64,000 nt of DNA from Acidobacteriota bacterium (GCA_027459505.1 DAIDIE010000019.1:1-64000); one strand, 5' to 3'. Shown: positions 53,791 to 63,181, counted from the stretch's first letter. Translations and numbers: made by a program. The notes: generated by a model from the letters alone, not told the origin.

Positions 53791-54117
53791 TGTAGCTAGT
53801 CCCCCCGGGAGCGAGCCACCGATGCGCGGCCCGGCCGGTTCACGTCCTGGCCGCTTCACGTCCGGAAAACCTGCCGGCGATCCGCCAAAGCAATATCAGT
53901 AGGCGGCTCAAGAGCGAGGCCGGGCCTCCCCCGTCGTCACTCCTGCACGCGCGATAATGAACTCACAATGGACAAAGCCCGCGACAAACACAATGAGCGA
54001 GCCGCCGAGCCCTCCCCTTGGGAGAGATCGCCGGAGGGGAGATCCAGTGGACGGCCCCAAAGCTCCGAAGCGCGACCAGAAGGAGACGAGGCCGTGCCTC
54101 CCTCCGCCACCCCTCAC
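53791..54117. other. 327-base divergent region with copy E of the dispersed element
   Basis: Holds a GATAAT box (53953-53958), CTCCCCTTGGGAGAG (54016-54030), and copy E ending with the hairpin GAGGC-CGT-GCCTC (54088-54100). The frame of the decarboxylase is open back to an ATG at 53968, about ten bases behind the GATAAT box, so a leaderless mRNA starting there cannot be excluded. I see nothing else. Confidence 0.45.
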
Positions 54118-55566
54118 ATGACGCCGGAAGAATTCCGGCGTTATGGCTATGCCGTAGTGGACTGGCTAGCCAACTACCAGCGGCGCGTCGAGAGCTTTCC
54201 AGTCCTCAGTCAGGCGGCGCCTAACAGCACGCGTGCCCTGCTGCCGGCCGAGGCTCCCCAACAAGGGGAACCCTTCGAACTCATCCTGGCTGACGTAGAA
54301 CGCATCATCCTTCCCGGCCTGACGCACTGGCAGTCGCCTAACTTCTTCGCCTACTTCCCGGCCAACAGCTCCGGACCCTCCGTGCTGGGTGACCTGCTTT
54401 CTTCGGGACTCGGAATTCAGGGAATGCTATGGGCGACCAGCCCGGCAGCCACCGAATTGGAGACCCATGTTTTAGATTGGCTGGTGGACATGCTCGATTT
54501 GCCGCGCGGCTTTCTCTCCAGCGGAAGCGGCGGTGGGGTGATTCAGGATTCCGCATCCAGCGCCGCCCTATGCGCGATCCTCGCGGCCCGCGAACGAGCC
54601 ACCGAAGGCGCCACCAATCGGTCCGGCGTCAACCAGCAGCAACAGCTTTTGGCGTACTGCTCTAGCCAGGCACACTCCTCAATAGAAAAAGGTCTTCGCG
54701 TGGCCGGCATTGGCAGCGCCAACCTTCGGCTCGTAGAAGTCGATGAGACGTTCGCTCTGCGCCCGGATGCGCTTCGCGCTCAGATGGAAGAGGACCGTCG
54801 CGGTGGCGCAACGCCCTTCTTTGTTGCAGCCACTGCCGGTACGACCTCCTCCAATGCCATGGACCCACTCGACCGGATCGGGCGCGTCTGCAATGAGTTC
54901 GGTGCCTGGCTTCACGTCGATGCCGCTATGAGCGGTACCGCTGCGCTTTGCCCCGAGCTTCGCTTCATCCATAAGGGTTTGGACTATGCCGACAGCTACT
55001 GCTTTGACCCGCACAAGTGGATGTTCACCAATTTTGATTGCACTGCCTTCTACGTGCGGGAACGGCAGCGCCTGATTTCCGCCCTGACGATCATTCCCGA
55101 ATACCTGCGCAACCAGGCCAGCGAATCAGGAGCAGTTTGGGATTACCGCGATTGGCACGTACCGCTGGGGCGCCGCTTTCGTGCGCTGAAACTGTGGTTT
55201 GTCATCCGCCATTTCGGGGTGGAGGGTCTACGCCAATATGTCCGGCGACACGTGGCCTGGGGGCGGCAGTTTGCCGGCTGGGTTCGCGACGATCGTCATT
55301 TCCAGCTCATGGCGCCGGCGCCACTTAACCTGGTCTGCTTCCGGCACGTGGGCCCGGACGACTTCAATGCGGAGTTGTTGCGGCGCATCAACCAGACCGG
55401 GCGGGCCTACCTGACTCACACCCGCCTGAGCGGCGCCTTTACCCTGCGCTTCTGTGTGGGGCAGACCAATACCGAGCTACGGCACGTGGAAGCCGCCTGG
55501 TTGCTCATTCAACAAACGGCGGCGCAGATGCGGCTGGAAGCGGCAGGGCACAACAGCCCAATCTAG
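54118..55566 (+). CDS. PLP-dependent decarboxylase of the aromatic-L-amino-acid decarboxylase group
   Basis: 482 residues from ATG 54118 (MTPEEFRRYGYAVVDWLANY, where the family begins). The frame also runs back 50 codons to ATG 53968, but that part is Pro/Ser-rich and coincides with the dispersed repeat. Fold type I signs: FFAYFPANSSGPSVLGDLLS, HVLDWLVDMLDLP, AGTTSSNAMDPL, HVDAAMSG, and the Schiff-base Lys300 in DPHKWMFTN. C-terminus: RLSGAFTLRFCVG. Decarboxylates an aromatic or related amino acid; specificity not known. Confidence 0.88.
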   Translation: MTPEEFRRYGYAVVDWLANYQRRVESFPVLSQAAPNSTRALLPAEAPQQGEPFELILADVERIILPGLTHWQSPNFFAYFPANSSGPSVLGDLLSSGLGIQGMLWATSPAATELETHVLDWLVDMLDLPRGFLSSGSGGGVIQDSASSAALCAILAARERATEGATNRSGVNQQQQLLAYCSSQAHSSIEKGLRVAGIGSANLRLVEVDETFALRPDALRAQMEEDRRGGATPFFVAATAGTTSSNAMDPLDRIGRVCNEFGAWLHVDAAMSGTAALCPELRFIHKGLDYADSYCFDPHKWMFTNFDCTAFYVRERQRLISALTIIPEYLRNQASESGAVWDYRDWHVPLGRRFRALKLWFVIRHFGVEGLRQYVRRHVAWGRQFAGWVRDDRHFQLMAPAPLNLVCFRHVGPDDFNAELLRRINQTGRAYLTHTRLSGAFTLRFCVGQTNTELRHVEAAWLLIQQTAAQMRLEAAGHNSPI

Positions 55567-55668
55567 CGCGGTGGCAGCAGGATGCGGGTGGGCCTGCACC
55601 GGCAAGGCCGAGGCCCTTGGGAAACTGTCACGCGATCATCGATCAGATCCGCGCTACGGCGCTTACTC

Positions 55669-58600
55669 CTACCGCCTTCCCTCCGCGGAGTGCGCCTCGC
55701 TGAACTTCCTGTCCTGCTTCAGCACTCGTGCCAGGTAGCGTCCGGTGAGGCTCTGTTTGCAGGCGGCGATCTGTTCCGGGGTTCCCGCCGCGACCAGCGT
55801 TCCACCTCCCGCGCCCGCTTCCGGACCGAGATCCACAATCCAATCGGCCGCTTTGATCAGATCCAGATTGTGTTCAATCACCAGCACCGAGCCTCCGGCG
55901 TCGATCAGGCGGTGCAACGCGGCCAGCAGTTTCTTGATGTCGTCGAAGTGCAATCCGGTGGTGGGCTCGTCCAATAGGAAGAGCGTATTCGTCACCGATT
56001 CGGGAGACGCCAGATGCGCCGCCAGCTTGATCCGCTGCGCCTCGCCCCCGGATAACGTGGTGGCCGATTGTCCCAGCCGCAGATATCCCAGCCCGACTTC
56101 GTCCAGAACATGCAGCGGCTTCACGACCTTATTGTGGCCTGCGAAAAACGCCATCGCTTCATGAACGGTGAGCTGCAGAACTTCGTGGATATTCTTGCCC
56201 CGGAATGGCACATCCAGGATGCGGGATTGGAAACGCGTCCCACGGCAGTCCTCGCAGGGCAGTTCCACGTCGGCGAGAAACTGCATTTCCACGGTGACCA
56301 CGCCTTCGCCCTGGCAGGTTTCGCAGCGGCCGCCGGCGACGTTGAACGAGAAGTGTCCAGCGGTTAACCCTTGACGGCGCGCTTCCGGGGTCGCGGCAAA
56401 GAGGGCGCGAATGGCGTCAAACGCTTTAACGTAGGTGACCGGATTGGAGCGTGGCGTACGCCCAATCGGGCTCTGGTCCACCAGCACCAGATCAGAGACC
56501 TGATGCGCTCCTTCAATCGCCCGGCATGTTTCCAGCGTGGTAAACGGATTGAGGCGCAGCGCCTCCAGCCCTTCGTAGAGGACCTGATGGACTAATGTGC
56601 TCTTGCCCGAGCCGGAGACGCCGGTCACCGCAACCAATAGCCCCAAGGGAATCTCCACGGTGAGGTCGCGGAGGTTGTGCATGCGGGCTTCCACAACGCG
56701 CAATTTGTGCGTACCCGGCTTTCGCCGTGTCCGTGGCAATGGCACGTGGGCTTCCCCGGCCAGATAGCGCCCAGTGAGCGACTGCGAATCGCGCTGCACC
56801 TCTTCCGGCGTTCCCGCCGAAACCAGCTCACCCCCATGTTCGCCCGCCTGCGGTCCCATATCGAGCAGGCGGTCGGCGGCGCGAATGACGTCGGGATCGT
56901 GTTCGACGACAACAATGGTGTTTCCCAGATCGCGCAGGTCGCGCAGGATGTCGATCAGCCGGTGCGTGTCACGTGTATGCAGCCCAATCGAAGGCTCGTC
57001 CAGGACGTAGAGCGCTCCCACCAGGTGCGAACCAAGGCAAGTCGCCAATTGAATGCGCTGCGATTCACCGCCTGACAGTGTTGAAGCCAGCCGGTCCAGC
57101 GTGAGGTACTCCAGTCCCACCTTGGCCAGGAAATGCAGGCGGCTCCGGATTTCCAGCAGGATCAGCTCGGCAATTCCGGCTTCAGCCGGAGAAAGCTCCA
57201 ACCGGTCGAAAAGCCGCAGTGCATCTCCGATCGTCAGACTGCAGACATCCCGGATGTTGCGTACTTCGATGCCGGAAACTGGAACTTCACTCTGCCGGGC
57301 CTGGCGGGGCTCTTGGGTGGCGCCGTTCCGTGTGCCTGAAGCCCCGGGCGTGGCGTTGCCACTGGTGGCGGCCTCCGCCGTGCGTTCACGCAGGTAAACC
57401 TGAAGGGCCTCCTGGCGCAGCCGTCCGCCACGGCACTCCGGGCAAAGTGCGTATCCGCGGTAACGGCTGAGGAAAACGCGGACATGCAGCTTGTACTTTT
57501 TGTGCTCCAGCGCCGCAAAAAATCCGTCGATGCCGCCAAAACGTCCGCTGCCGTGCAGAATCAGGTCGCGCTGCTCCTGCCGTAAATCCTGCCAGGGCCG
57601 GTCCCACGCGATGGCTTCGCTCTGACAAAAGCGCTTGAGATCAGCGGCCCAGCCCCGGAAGCGCGGCTTGGTCCAGGGCTCGATCGCGCCCTGCGCCAGC
57701 GTCTTGCGCGGGTCGGGCACGATTTTGTGGATATCAAAATCGATGGTGTTACCAAAACCCTGGCAACGCGGACAGGCGCCAAACGGATTGTTGAACGAAA
57801 ACAGCCGGGGCTCGGGTGGCTCAAAGCCGCGGCCACATTGTTTGCATTCAAAGCGCTCGTGAAAGCGCAAAGCCTGAAAGCGGCTGGAGGCCGCCTCCTG
57901 CGCGTCGTCAGTGGGAAACTCCAGTCTCGCTTCACCGCTTTCACGATAGGCGGTTTCAATGGCGTCCACCACACGGCCGCGCGATTCGGCTTCCAGGCTA
58001 AGCCGGTCCGCCACGACATAGACCGGAGCGGAAAAATCCAGGTTCAGCAGCGACTCGGGAGTGGAGAACTCCACCATGGCGCCCGCCTGATAGAGGCGGG
58101 GAAAACCTTTTGCCCGCAACTCCTGCAGACGGTTTTGCAATGCCAGTTGGGCGTCAGTCGCTGCCGCTTTCACCCGCGCCTTGCTGGCGCGAGGCCGCTT
58201 TGGGGCGGGCGCTTCCCCATCGCTTGGCAATCCATGAGCGCTACCGGCAGGGAACAGCGGAAACAGCACATAGGCCCGCATGCCGGAGCGCGTGCGTAGA
58301 AGCTGATCCGCCGCCTGATCAACGGTGTCGCGCTCGATCCACAAGCCGCATTCCGGGCAGCGCGTGTGGCCAATGCGCGCAAACAGCAGCCGCAGGTAGT
58401 CGTAAATTTCCGTGGCCGTGCCCACGGTGGAGCGTGGATTCCGGGTACTGTTCTTCTGCCGGATCGCGATGGCGGGCGCTACGCCGTCAATGCTGTCCAC
58501 GGCGGGCTTTTCCATGCGCTCCAAAAACTGCCGGGCGTAGGCGGAGAGCGACTCCACGTAGCGCCGCTGGCCCTCCGCGTAGAGCGTGTCAAATGCGAGG

Positions 58601-58722
58601 CTGCTCTTGCCGGAGCCGGAAACGCCGGTGATCACCGTCAAGCCGTTGATCGGCAAATCGCAGTCCACCCCTTTCAGGTTGTGAACGCGAGCCCCGCGGA
58701 TTTGAATCTGCTCTCCACTCAT
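55669..58722 (-). CDS. uvrA: Excinuclease ABC subunit A
   Basis: 1017 residues from ATG 58722 (MSGEQIQIRGARVHNLKGVD); the family has about 940. First Walker A GVSGSGKSSLAFDTLYAEGQ, signature LSGGESQRIQLA, Q-loop; second Walker A VSGSGKSTLVHQVL with LSGGEAQRIKLAAHL and LDEPTTGLH. Zinc fingers: CKQCGRG..CPRCQGFG and CETCQGEG..CEDCRG. Two low-complexity inserts explain the length, one rich in Lys/Ala/Pro (about 155-195), another with Ala/Thr/Gly near 450-490 (EAATSGNATPGASGTRNGAT). Finds DNA damage with UvrB. Minus strand, divergent from the MBL gene. Confidence 0.96.
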   Translation of the reverse strand: MSGEQIQIRGARVHNLKGVDCDLPINGLTVITGVSGSGKSSLAFDTLYAEGQRRYVESLSAYARQFLERMEKPAVDSIDGVAPAIAIRQKNSTRNPRSTVGTATEIYDYLRLLFARIGHTRCPECGLWIERDTVDQAADQLLRTRSGMRAYVLFPLFPAGSAHGLPSDGEAPAPKRPRASKARVKAAATDAQLALQNRLQELRAKGFPRLYQAGAMVEFSTPESLLNLDFSAPVYVVADRLSLEAESRGRVVDAIETAYRESGEARLEFPTDDAQEAASSRFQALRFHERFECKQCGRGFEPPEPRLFSFNNPFGACPRCQGFGNTIDFDIHKIVPDPRKTLAQGAIEPWTKPRFRGWAADLKRFCQSEAIAWDRPWQDLRQEQRDLILHGSGRFGGIDGFFAALEHKKYKLHVRVFLSRYRGYALCPECRGGRLRQEALQVYLRERTAEAATSGNATPGASGTRNGATQEPRQARQSEVPVSGIEVRNIRDVCSLTIGDALRLFDRLELSPAEAGIAELILLEIRSRLHFLAKVGLEYLTLDRLASTLSGGESQRIQLATCLGSHLVGALYVLDEPSIGLHTRDTHRLIDILRDLRDLGNTIVVVEHDPDVIRAADRLLDMGPQAGEHGGELVSAGTPEEVQRDSQSLTGRYLAGEAHVPLPRTRRKPGTHKLRVVEARMHNLRDLTVEIPLGLLVAVTGVSGSGKSTLVHQVLYEGLEALRLNPFTTLETCRAIEGAHQVSDLVLVDQSPIGRTPRSNPVTYVKAFDAIRALFAATPEARRQGLTAGHFSFNVAGGRCETCQGEGVVTVEMQFLADVELPCEDCRGTRFQSRILDVPFRGKNIHEVLQLTVHEAMAFFAGHNKVVKPLHVLDEVGLGYLRLGQSATTLSGGEAQRIKLAAHLASPESVTNTLFLLDEPTTGLHFDDIKKLLAALHRLIDAGGSVLVIEHNLDLIKAADWIVDLGPEAGAGGGTLVAAGTPEQIAACKQSLTGRYLARVLKQDRKFSEAHSAEGRR

Positions 58723-58880
58723 GAGCGCCACACAGCGGCCATTTCCGTGTGCATGGAAACCTCCATTATAAATCCGCCCGGCGGCTGACCCCGGTGTCAG
58801 CTCCGCTACGGCCTCGCCATACCGCCTCGCCAACCCCACCTGCGCCCAAGGAGCCGTCGCCGGAGTTTAAAACCACCGCT

Positions 58881-58923
58881 GTCGAGAGGCCGTGCGCGCC
58901 CGATCGCCCCTACGCCTCTCGAC
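58881..58923. repeat. Inverted repeat upstream of uvrA and the MBL gene
   Basis: Arms GTCGAGAGGC (58881-58890) and GCCTCTCGAC (58914-58923), 10 bp perfect, with a GC-rich 23-base loop. The same gap has the GGCCGTGC motif (58888-58895), a partial relative of the dispersed element without its hairpin. Confidence 0.5.
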
Positions 58924-58979
58924 AAGTTCACCGGGCTGCGCGCGAACCGTCTCGCTGCCGGCGTGCTACTCTCCCCGGT

Positions 58980-60389
58980 ATGAACTCGCTGCGCTTTCTC
59001 GGAGCTGCGGACGTCGTCACAGGGTCCAAACATCTGTTGACCTGGGATGATCACCGGGTGTTGGTCGATTGCGGATTGTTTCAAGGTCAACGGCAGTGGC
59101 GTGAGCGCAATTGGCAGGATCTGCCAGTCCCGGTGCAGGAAATCGAGGCGGTGGTGCTCACTCATGCCCATCTCGATCACACCGGCTATTTGCCACGCCT
59201 GGAGCGGCAGGGCTTCGGCGGTCCGGTGTATGCGTCGGAGGGCACTGCGGAGTTGTGCGCAGTGGTGCTGCCCGATTCCGGGCGGCTGCAGGAGGAAGAT
59301 GCGGCTTTTCATAACCGCGCCAAAAGCAGCCGCCACACTCCCGCCCTGCCGCTCTATACCGAGCAGGATGCCCTGAATACGCTCAAGCTGTTGCGGCCAG
59401 TGGCGTTGGAGCAGCCAACCTCCGTGGCGCCCGGCATCAGCCTCCGCTTTCATCGCGCGGCCCACATTCTGGGCTCGTGTTTCGCGGACTTTCAAGTGGG
59501 CAGCGGCGCCGCCACGCGCCGCATCGTGTTCACCGGCGACTTGGGACGTCTGAAACAAGGCAGCGCACAAACTCTCTCCTCGGGTCCTTCCCGCGTGAAT
59601 AGCGGCGCGCCGGTGGACTACCTGGTGATGGAATCCACCTATGGCAACCGCGAACATCCTGATGTGGACCCCACCCCGGCCATGGCCGCCGCCGTCAACG
59701 CCGCACTCCAGCGCGGTGGCTCGGTGGTCATTCCCGCCTTTGCGGTCGAGCGCACGCAGAAACTGCTCTTTTTGCTCAAGCAAATGATGGTTGCGGGCCA
59801 GATTCCGCAAGTGCCGATCCATATCGACAGCCCCATGGCGATCAAAGCCATCGATATCTTTCTGGAACACACCGGCGAATTCAACGAGCCTACCCAGGCT
59901 TTGATCCGCAAGTTTGGTTCACCGCACCAGTGGCAGGATGTTTACTTTGATCAGACGCCGCAGCAGAGCAAGGCGATCAACAACGTGCAGCGCTGTATCA
60001 TCATCTCCTCCAGCGGTATGGCAGCCGGCGGCCGCGTGCTGCACCATCTCGCCAACCGCCTTCCCGATCCGCGCAACCTGGTGTTTTTTGTGGGCTATCA
60101 AAGCCCGGGCACCCTGGGCCAGTTGATCAAAGATGGAAAAAACCCGGTTCTGATCCACAAGCAGCCAGTGCCTGTCCGCGCGCAGATTGCGGCCTTCGAG
60201 CAGTTCTCCGATCACGCCGATGCGGATGAAATTCTCACCTGGCTGCGCACCTTCAGCCAGGCGCCGCGTTGCACCTACCTCGTGCACGGAGAGCCGGACT
60301 CGGCCGCCGCCTTGGCTGCCCGCATCGAAAAGGAGCTGGGCTGGAATGTACAACCTGCCCATTGGCTTCAGGAAGTTCCTCTGGAGTGA
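58980..60389 (+). CDS. Beta-CASP metallo-beta-lactamase fold hydrolase (RNase J/CPSF-like)
   Basis: 469 residues from ATG 58980 (MNSLRFLGAADVVTGSKHLL). Zinc motif H62-A-H-L-D-H67 in VVLTHAHLDHTGYLP, followed by AAHILGSCFADF, VFTGDLGRL, ESTYGNREHP and the C-terminal HxxxH motifs (QFSDHADADEIL, YLVHGEPD). The insert with IPAFAVERTQKLLFLL and SSSGMAAGGRVLHHL is the beta-CASP domain. Such proteins cut RNA; many are stand-alone enzymes of unknown target. The frame is open 77 codons further upstream but that part overlaps the uvrA promoter and is rejected. Confidence 0.9.
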   Translation: MNSLRFLGAADVVTGSKHLLTWDDHRVLVDCGLFQGQRQWRERNWQDLPVPVQEIEAVVLTHAHLDHTGYLPRLERQGFGGPVYASEGTAELCAVVLPDSGRLQEEDAAFHNRAKSSRHTPALPLYTEQDALNTLKLLRPVALEQPTSVAPGISLRFHRAAHILGSCFADFQVGSGAATRRIVFTGDLGRLKQGSAQTLSSGPSRVNSGAPVDYLVMESTYGNREHPDVDPTPAMAAAVNAALQRGGSVVIPAFAVERTQKLLFLLKQMMVAGQIPQVPIHIDSPMAIKAIDIFLEHTGEFNEPTQALIRKFGSPHQWQDVYFDQTPQQSKAINNVQRCIIISSSGMAAGGRVLHHLANRLPDPRNLVFFVGYQSPGTLGQLIKDGKNPVLIHKQPVPVRAQIAAFEQFSDHADADEILTWLRTFSQAPRCTYLVHGEPDSAAALAARIEKELGWNVQPAHWLQEVPLE

Positions 60390-60558
60390 TGCCGGGCGCG
60401 CTCCTCGCAAACGCTTGCCGATCCGGGGCACCCAGGTTCTGCGCAGCGTGTGCCGCTCTGTGCGCCAACTGCTCACCATGCCCTGACCGAGGGTCCACTC
60501 TCTCTCGCCTCCTCTCCTGCTACCATGAACGGTTGACGTTTTTCCGGAAGGAATCTTC

Positions 60559-61965
60559 ATGGCGGATCAGAACAAGGTGTATGACGTTGCCATCGTGGGC
60601 AGTGGCCCCGGCGGTTATTGGGCGGCCGTGCGCGCCGCCGAGTATGGGCTCTCCACGGTTGTCATCGAGAAGGACGAAAAGCTGGGCGGTACCTGCCTGC
60701 TGGTGGGCTGCATTCCAACCAAAGCCTTTCTGCAGAACGCGGACGTGCTCGACACACTGCGCAACGCCGCGGAATTCGGCGTCAAGACTGGCGACTTTTC
60801 CTTGCAATGGGACCAGGTCCTGAACCGCAAAAACAAGATCGTCGCCAAACACTCCAAGGGAATTGAATTCCTGTTCCGGAAAAACAAGGTGGAGACGGTT
60901 CGCGGCTACGCCCGTTGGGCTGGCCCGGGAGTCCTGGAGGTGGAAAACGGCGGCAAGAAGTCGCAGGTCAAGGCAAAGAACATCATTTTTGCCACCGGCT
61001 CGTCCGCTCGCATGCTGCCCGGGCTCCAGGCTGATGATCGTATTCTCACCAACGTGGAAATCCTCGACCTGCCCGCCGTCCCGAAACGCATCGTGGTGAT
61101 TGGCGCCGGCGCGGTCGGCATAGAATTCGCCTCCGCCTTTAAGCGCTTTGGGAGCGAGGTGACCGTACTGGAAATGTTGCCGCGCGTGGTGCCCATTGAA
61201 GACGATGACATCGCCAAAGAGCTGGAAAAAGCGCTGCGCAAACAGAAGATCGATATCCATACCAGCACCAAAGTGGACAAGGTTGAGAAAACCGCCCAGG
61301 GAGTGAACGTCACCTTTACACCCCCGGACGGCAAGGCGCAGGTGCTGCAGGCCGACAAGGTGCTGGTCGCGGTGGGGCGCAAGCCCATGACCGAGGGCAT
61401 GAACCTGGAGAAAACCAAGATCCAGTTGGACCGCGGCTTTATCAAGACCGACGGTTTTATGCGCACCGCGGAGCCGAATGTCTACGCTATTGGCGACATC
61501 GTGGCGGGGTCGCCGCAATTGGCGCACGTCGCCTCCATGGAAGGCCTGATTGCGGTCGGCCACATCGCCGGCAAGAAGGTGCAACCCATTGAGCTGGGGA
61601 AAGTTCCCAACGCCACCTATTGCGAGCCGCAGGTCGCCTCCGTCGGGCTCACCGAGCGGGCAGCGAAAGAGAAGGGTCTGCGCTACAAAGTCGGCAAGTT
61701 CCCCTTCGTCGGCAATTCCAAGGCGACTATCCTGGGCAATCATGAAGGCTTCATCAAAATGATTGCCGACGAGAAAGACGGCACCGTCCTCGGCATTCAC
61801 ATGATTGGTCCGCTGGTGACCGAACTGCTGTCGGAAGCCGCGCTGGGCCTGTCACTCAACATCGCGGTGGAGGAGTTCATGGAGACCATCCATGCCCATC
61901 CCACCCTGTACGAAGCCATGCTGGACGCCGCCAACTCCGTCTACGGTCTGACGATCAACATGTAG
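60559..61965 (+). CDS. lpdA: Dihydrolipoyl dehydrogenase
   Basis: 468 residues, ATG 60559 after GGAAGGAATC. FAD site VAIVGSGPGGYWAAVRAAEY; redox disulfide C46-L-L-V-G-C51 in GGTCLLVGCIPTKAF; NAD site VVIGAGAVGIEFASAF; the second FAD site VYAIGDIVAG; the C-terminal His-Glu pair HAHPTLYEAML. E3 of 2-oxo acid dehydrogenase or glycine cleavage complexes. lipB lies 104 bases downstream, which fits with lipoate use; a hairpin terminator separates them. Confidence 0.96.
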   Translation: MADQNKVYDVAIVGSGPGGYWAAVRAAEYGLSTVVIEKDEKLGGTCLLVGCIPTKAFLQNADVLDTLRNAAEFGVKTGDFSLQWDQVLNRKNKIVAKHSKGIEFLFRKNKVETVRGYARWAGPGVLEVENGGKKSQVKAKNIIFATGSSARMLPGLQADDRILTNVEILDLPAVPKRIVVIGAGAVGIEFASAFKRFGSEVTVLEMLPRVVPIEDDDIAKELEKALRKQKIDIHTSTKVDKVEKTAQGVNVTFTPPDGKAQVLQADKVLVAVGRKPMTEGMNLEKTKIQLDRGFIKTDGFMRTAEPNVYAIGDIVAGSPQLAHVASMEGLIAVGHIAGKKVQPIELGKVPNATYCEPQVASVGLTERAAKEKGLRYKVGKFPFVGNSKATILGNHEGFIKMIADEKDGTVLGIHMIGPLVTELLSEAALGLSLNIAVEEFMETIHAHPTLYEAMLDAANSVYGLTINM

Positions 61966-61982
61966 CTGGACGGCACAAAATG

Positions 61983-62020
61983 GAGCTCGCATCCGGGCGC
62001 GTGCCCGGTGCGAGCTCTTC
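61983..62020 (+). terminator. Hairpin terminator after lpdA
   Basis: GAGCTCGCA (61983-61991) / TGCGAGCTC (62009-62017) with inner CCGGGC (61993-61998) / GCCCGG (62003-62008); one base bulges. A short TTC tail follows. 15 paired bases in all. Confidence 0.75.
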
Positions 62021-62068
62021 ACCCCAACATCACGGCACCGCTCTTCAGCGCTGCCGCTTGCTCCCGGC

Positions 62069-62836
62069 ATGATCGCTGTCCTCGAATACGACTCGCTTCC
62101 CTACCGGGAAGCGGAGCGCCTGCAGCAGCAACTGGTCCAGTCCCGCAAAGACGCCCGTGCTTCCGACACGCTGATTCTGCTGGAACATCCCCCGGTGATT
62201 ACGTTGGGCCGCAACGCTCATCGCGAACACGTCCTTCTCGCCCCTGGGGAACTTGCACGCCGCGGTATTGACCTGGTGGAATGCAATCGCGGTGGCGATG
62301 TGACTTACCACGGTCCGGGCCAACTGGTCGGCTATCCCATTTTTGATCTAAGGCAACTGCGTCGGCCGGCGTTTATGCCGGTCAAAGGCCACGAAGCCGC
62401 CAACGTGCGCACTATCGGCCTGGGGCCGGTGGATTTTGTACGTGCGTTGGAGGAGATACTGATCCGGACGCTGGCGCAGTTTGGGCTCGCGGCGCAGCGG
62501 GTCAACGGCCTTACCGGAGTCTGGACGCGTGGCGCGGACGCAACTTCCCTGGAAGGCCAACCCCAGCTCCGCAAACTGGCGGCGATTGGAATTCACGTCT
62601 CCCGCGGTGTCACCAGCCATGGTTTCGCACTCAACGTCACGACTCCGCCGGAAGACTTTTCCGCCATTGTGCCCTGCGGCATCCGCGATTTCGGGGTCAC
62701 GTCGATCGCGCGGGAGCTGGGAGAAGCCGCCCCCGCCATGCCCCTGGTGCGCAACGCCCTCCTGCGCCAGTTCGGCCAGGTCTTCTCCACGCAGATCCTG
62801 CGCCTGGACTCCCCTCCGCCACGGCTCGAATCCTGA
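62069..62836 (+). CDS. lipB: Lipoyl(octanoyl) transferase
   Basis: 255 residues. Family block RGGDVTYHGPGQLVGYPIFD is intact, with Lys169 in RKLAAIGIHVSRG and the acyl-thioester Cys203 in FSAIVPCGI. Transfers octanoate from acyl-carrier protein to E2/H proteins. A stretch around residues 97-118 (with FMPVKGHEAANVR) makes the loop after GYPIFDLRQL longer than usual. ATG 62069 has no clear ribosome binding site. Follows lpdA; both serve lipoate-dependent complexes. Confidence 0.93.
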   Translation: MIAVLEYDSLPYREAERLQQQLVQSRKDARASDTLILLEHPPVITLGRNAHREHVLLAPGELARRGIDLVECNRGGDVTYHGPGQLVGYPIFDLRQLRRPAFMPVKGHEAANVRTIGLGPVDFVRALEEILIRTLAQFGLAAQRVNGLTGVWTRGADATSLEGQPQLRKLAAIGIHVSRGVTSHGFALNVTTPPEDFSAIVPCGIRDFGVTSIARELGEAAPAMPLVRNALLRQFGQVFSTQILRLDSPPPRLES

Positions 62837-62940
62837 AGGGCGGCTGCTCCGGGAGCGGGCTTTTGGCCGCGGCCCCAAACCGGGGTAAAGGGCGCAATGC
62901 GCAGAAACCAGAACCGGCGCAGGGCCGTCAGGGCACCCTT

Positions 62941-62960
62941 GTGATCACGACAATGATCAC
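62941..62960 (+). promoter_or_regulatory. Predicted operator of the vapBC pair
   Basis: Perfect inverted repeat GTGATCA (62941-62947) / TGATCAC (62954-62960) with a 6-base spacer. Lies 24 bases before the vapB start, where VapB-type antitoxins usually bind to repress their own operon. TTGTGA (62939) overlaps it and could be the minus-35. Confidence 0.6.
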
Positions 62961-62983
62961 CGCTTGGGTGATAAGGTTTCACC

Positions 62984-63181
62984 ATGAAAGCCACGGTTTC
63001 GCTGGATGACGAACTGTTACGGCGGGCGCAAGAGTACAGCGGCCTGACCGAGCGCACCGCTCTGCTGCGTGAGGCGCTGAAGGCACTGATCGAACGTGAG
63101 GCTGCCCGCAGCCTGGCGGCTTTGGAGGGTAGCATGCCCGATCTCAAACGCATACGACGCTTAAGGGTGGAAGACCTGTGA
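62984..63181 (+). CDS. vapB: VapB-family antitoxin
   Basis: 65 residues starting MKATVSLDDELLRRAQEYSG. The N-terminal ribbon-helix-helix part (MKATVSLDDELLRRAQE, T-L-L-R-E-A-L) matches DUF2191/VapB proteins; the C-terminus (LKRIRRLRVEDL) is the usual toxin-binding tail. AAGG lies 7 bases before ATG. Its TGA overlaps the vapC GTG start by 4 bases. The toxin is frameshifted, so the antitoxin may have no active partner. Confidence 0.82.
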   Translation: MKATVSLDDELLRRAQEYSGLTERTALLREALKALIEREAARSLAALEGSMPDLKRIRRLRVEDL

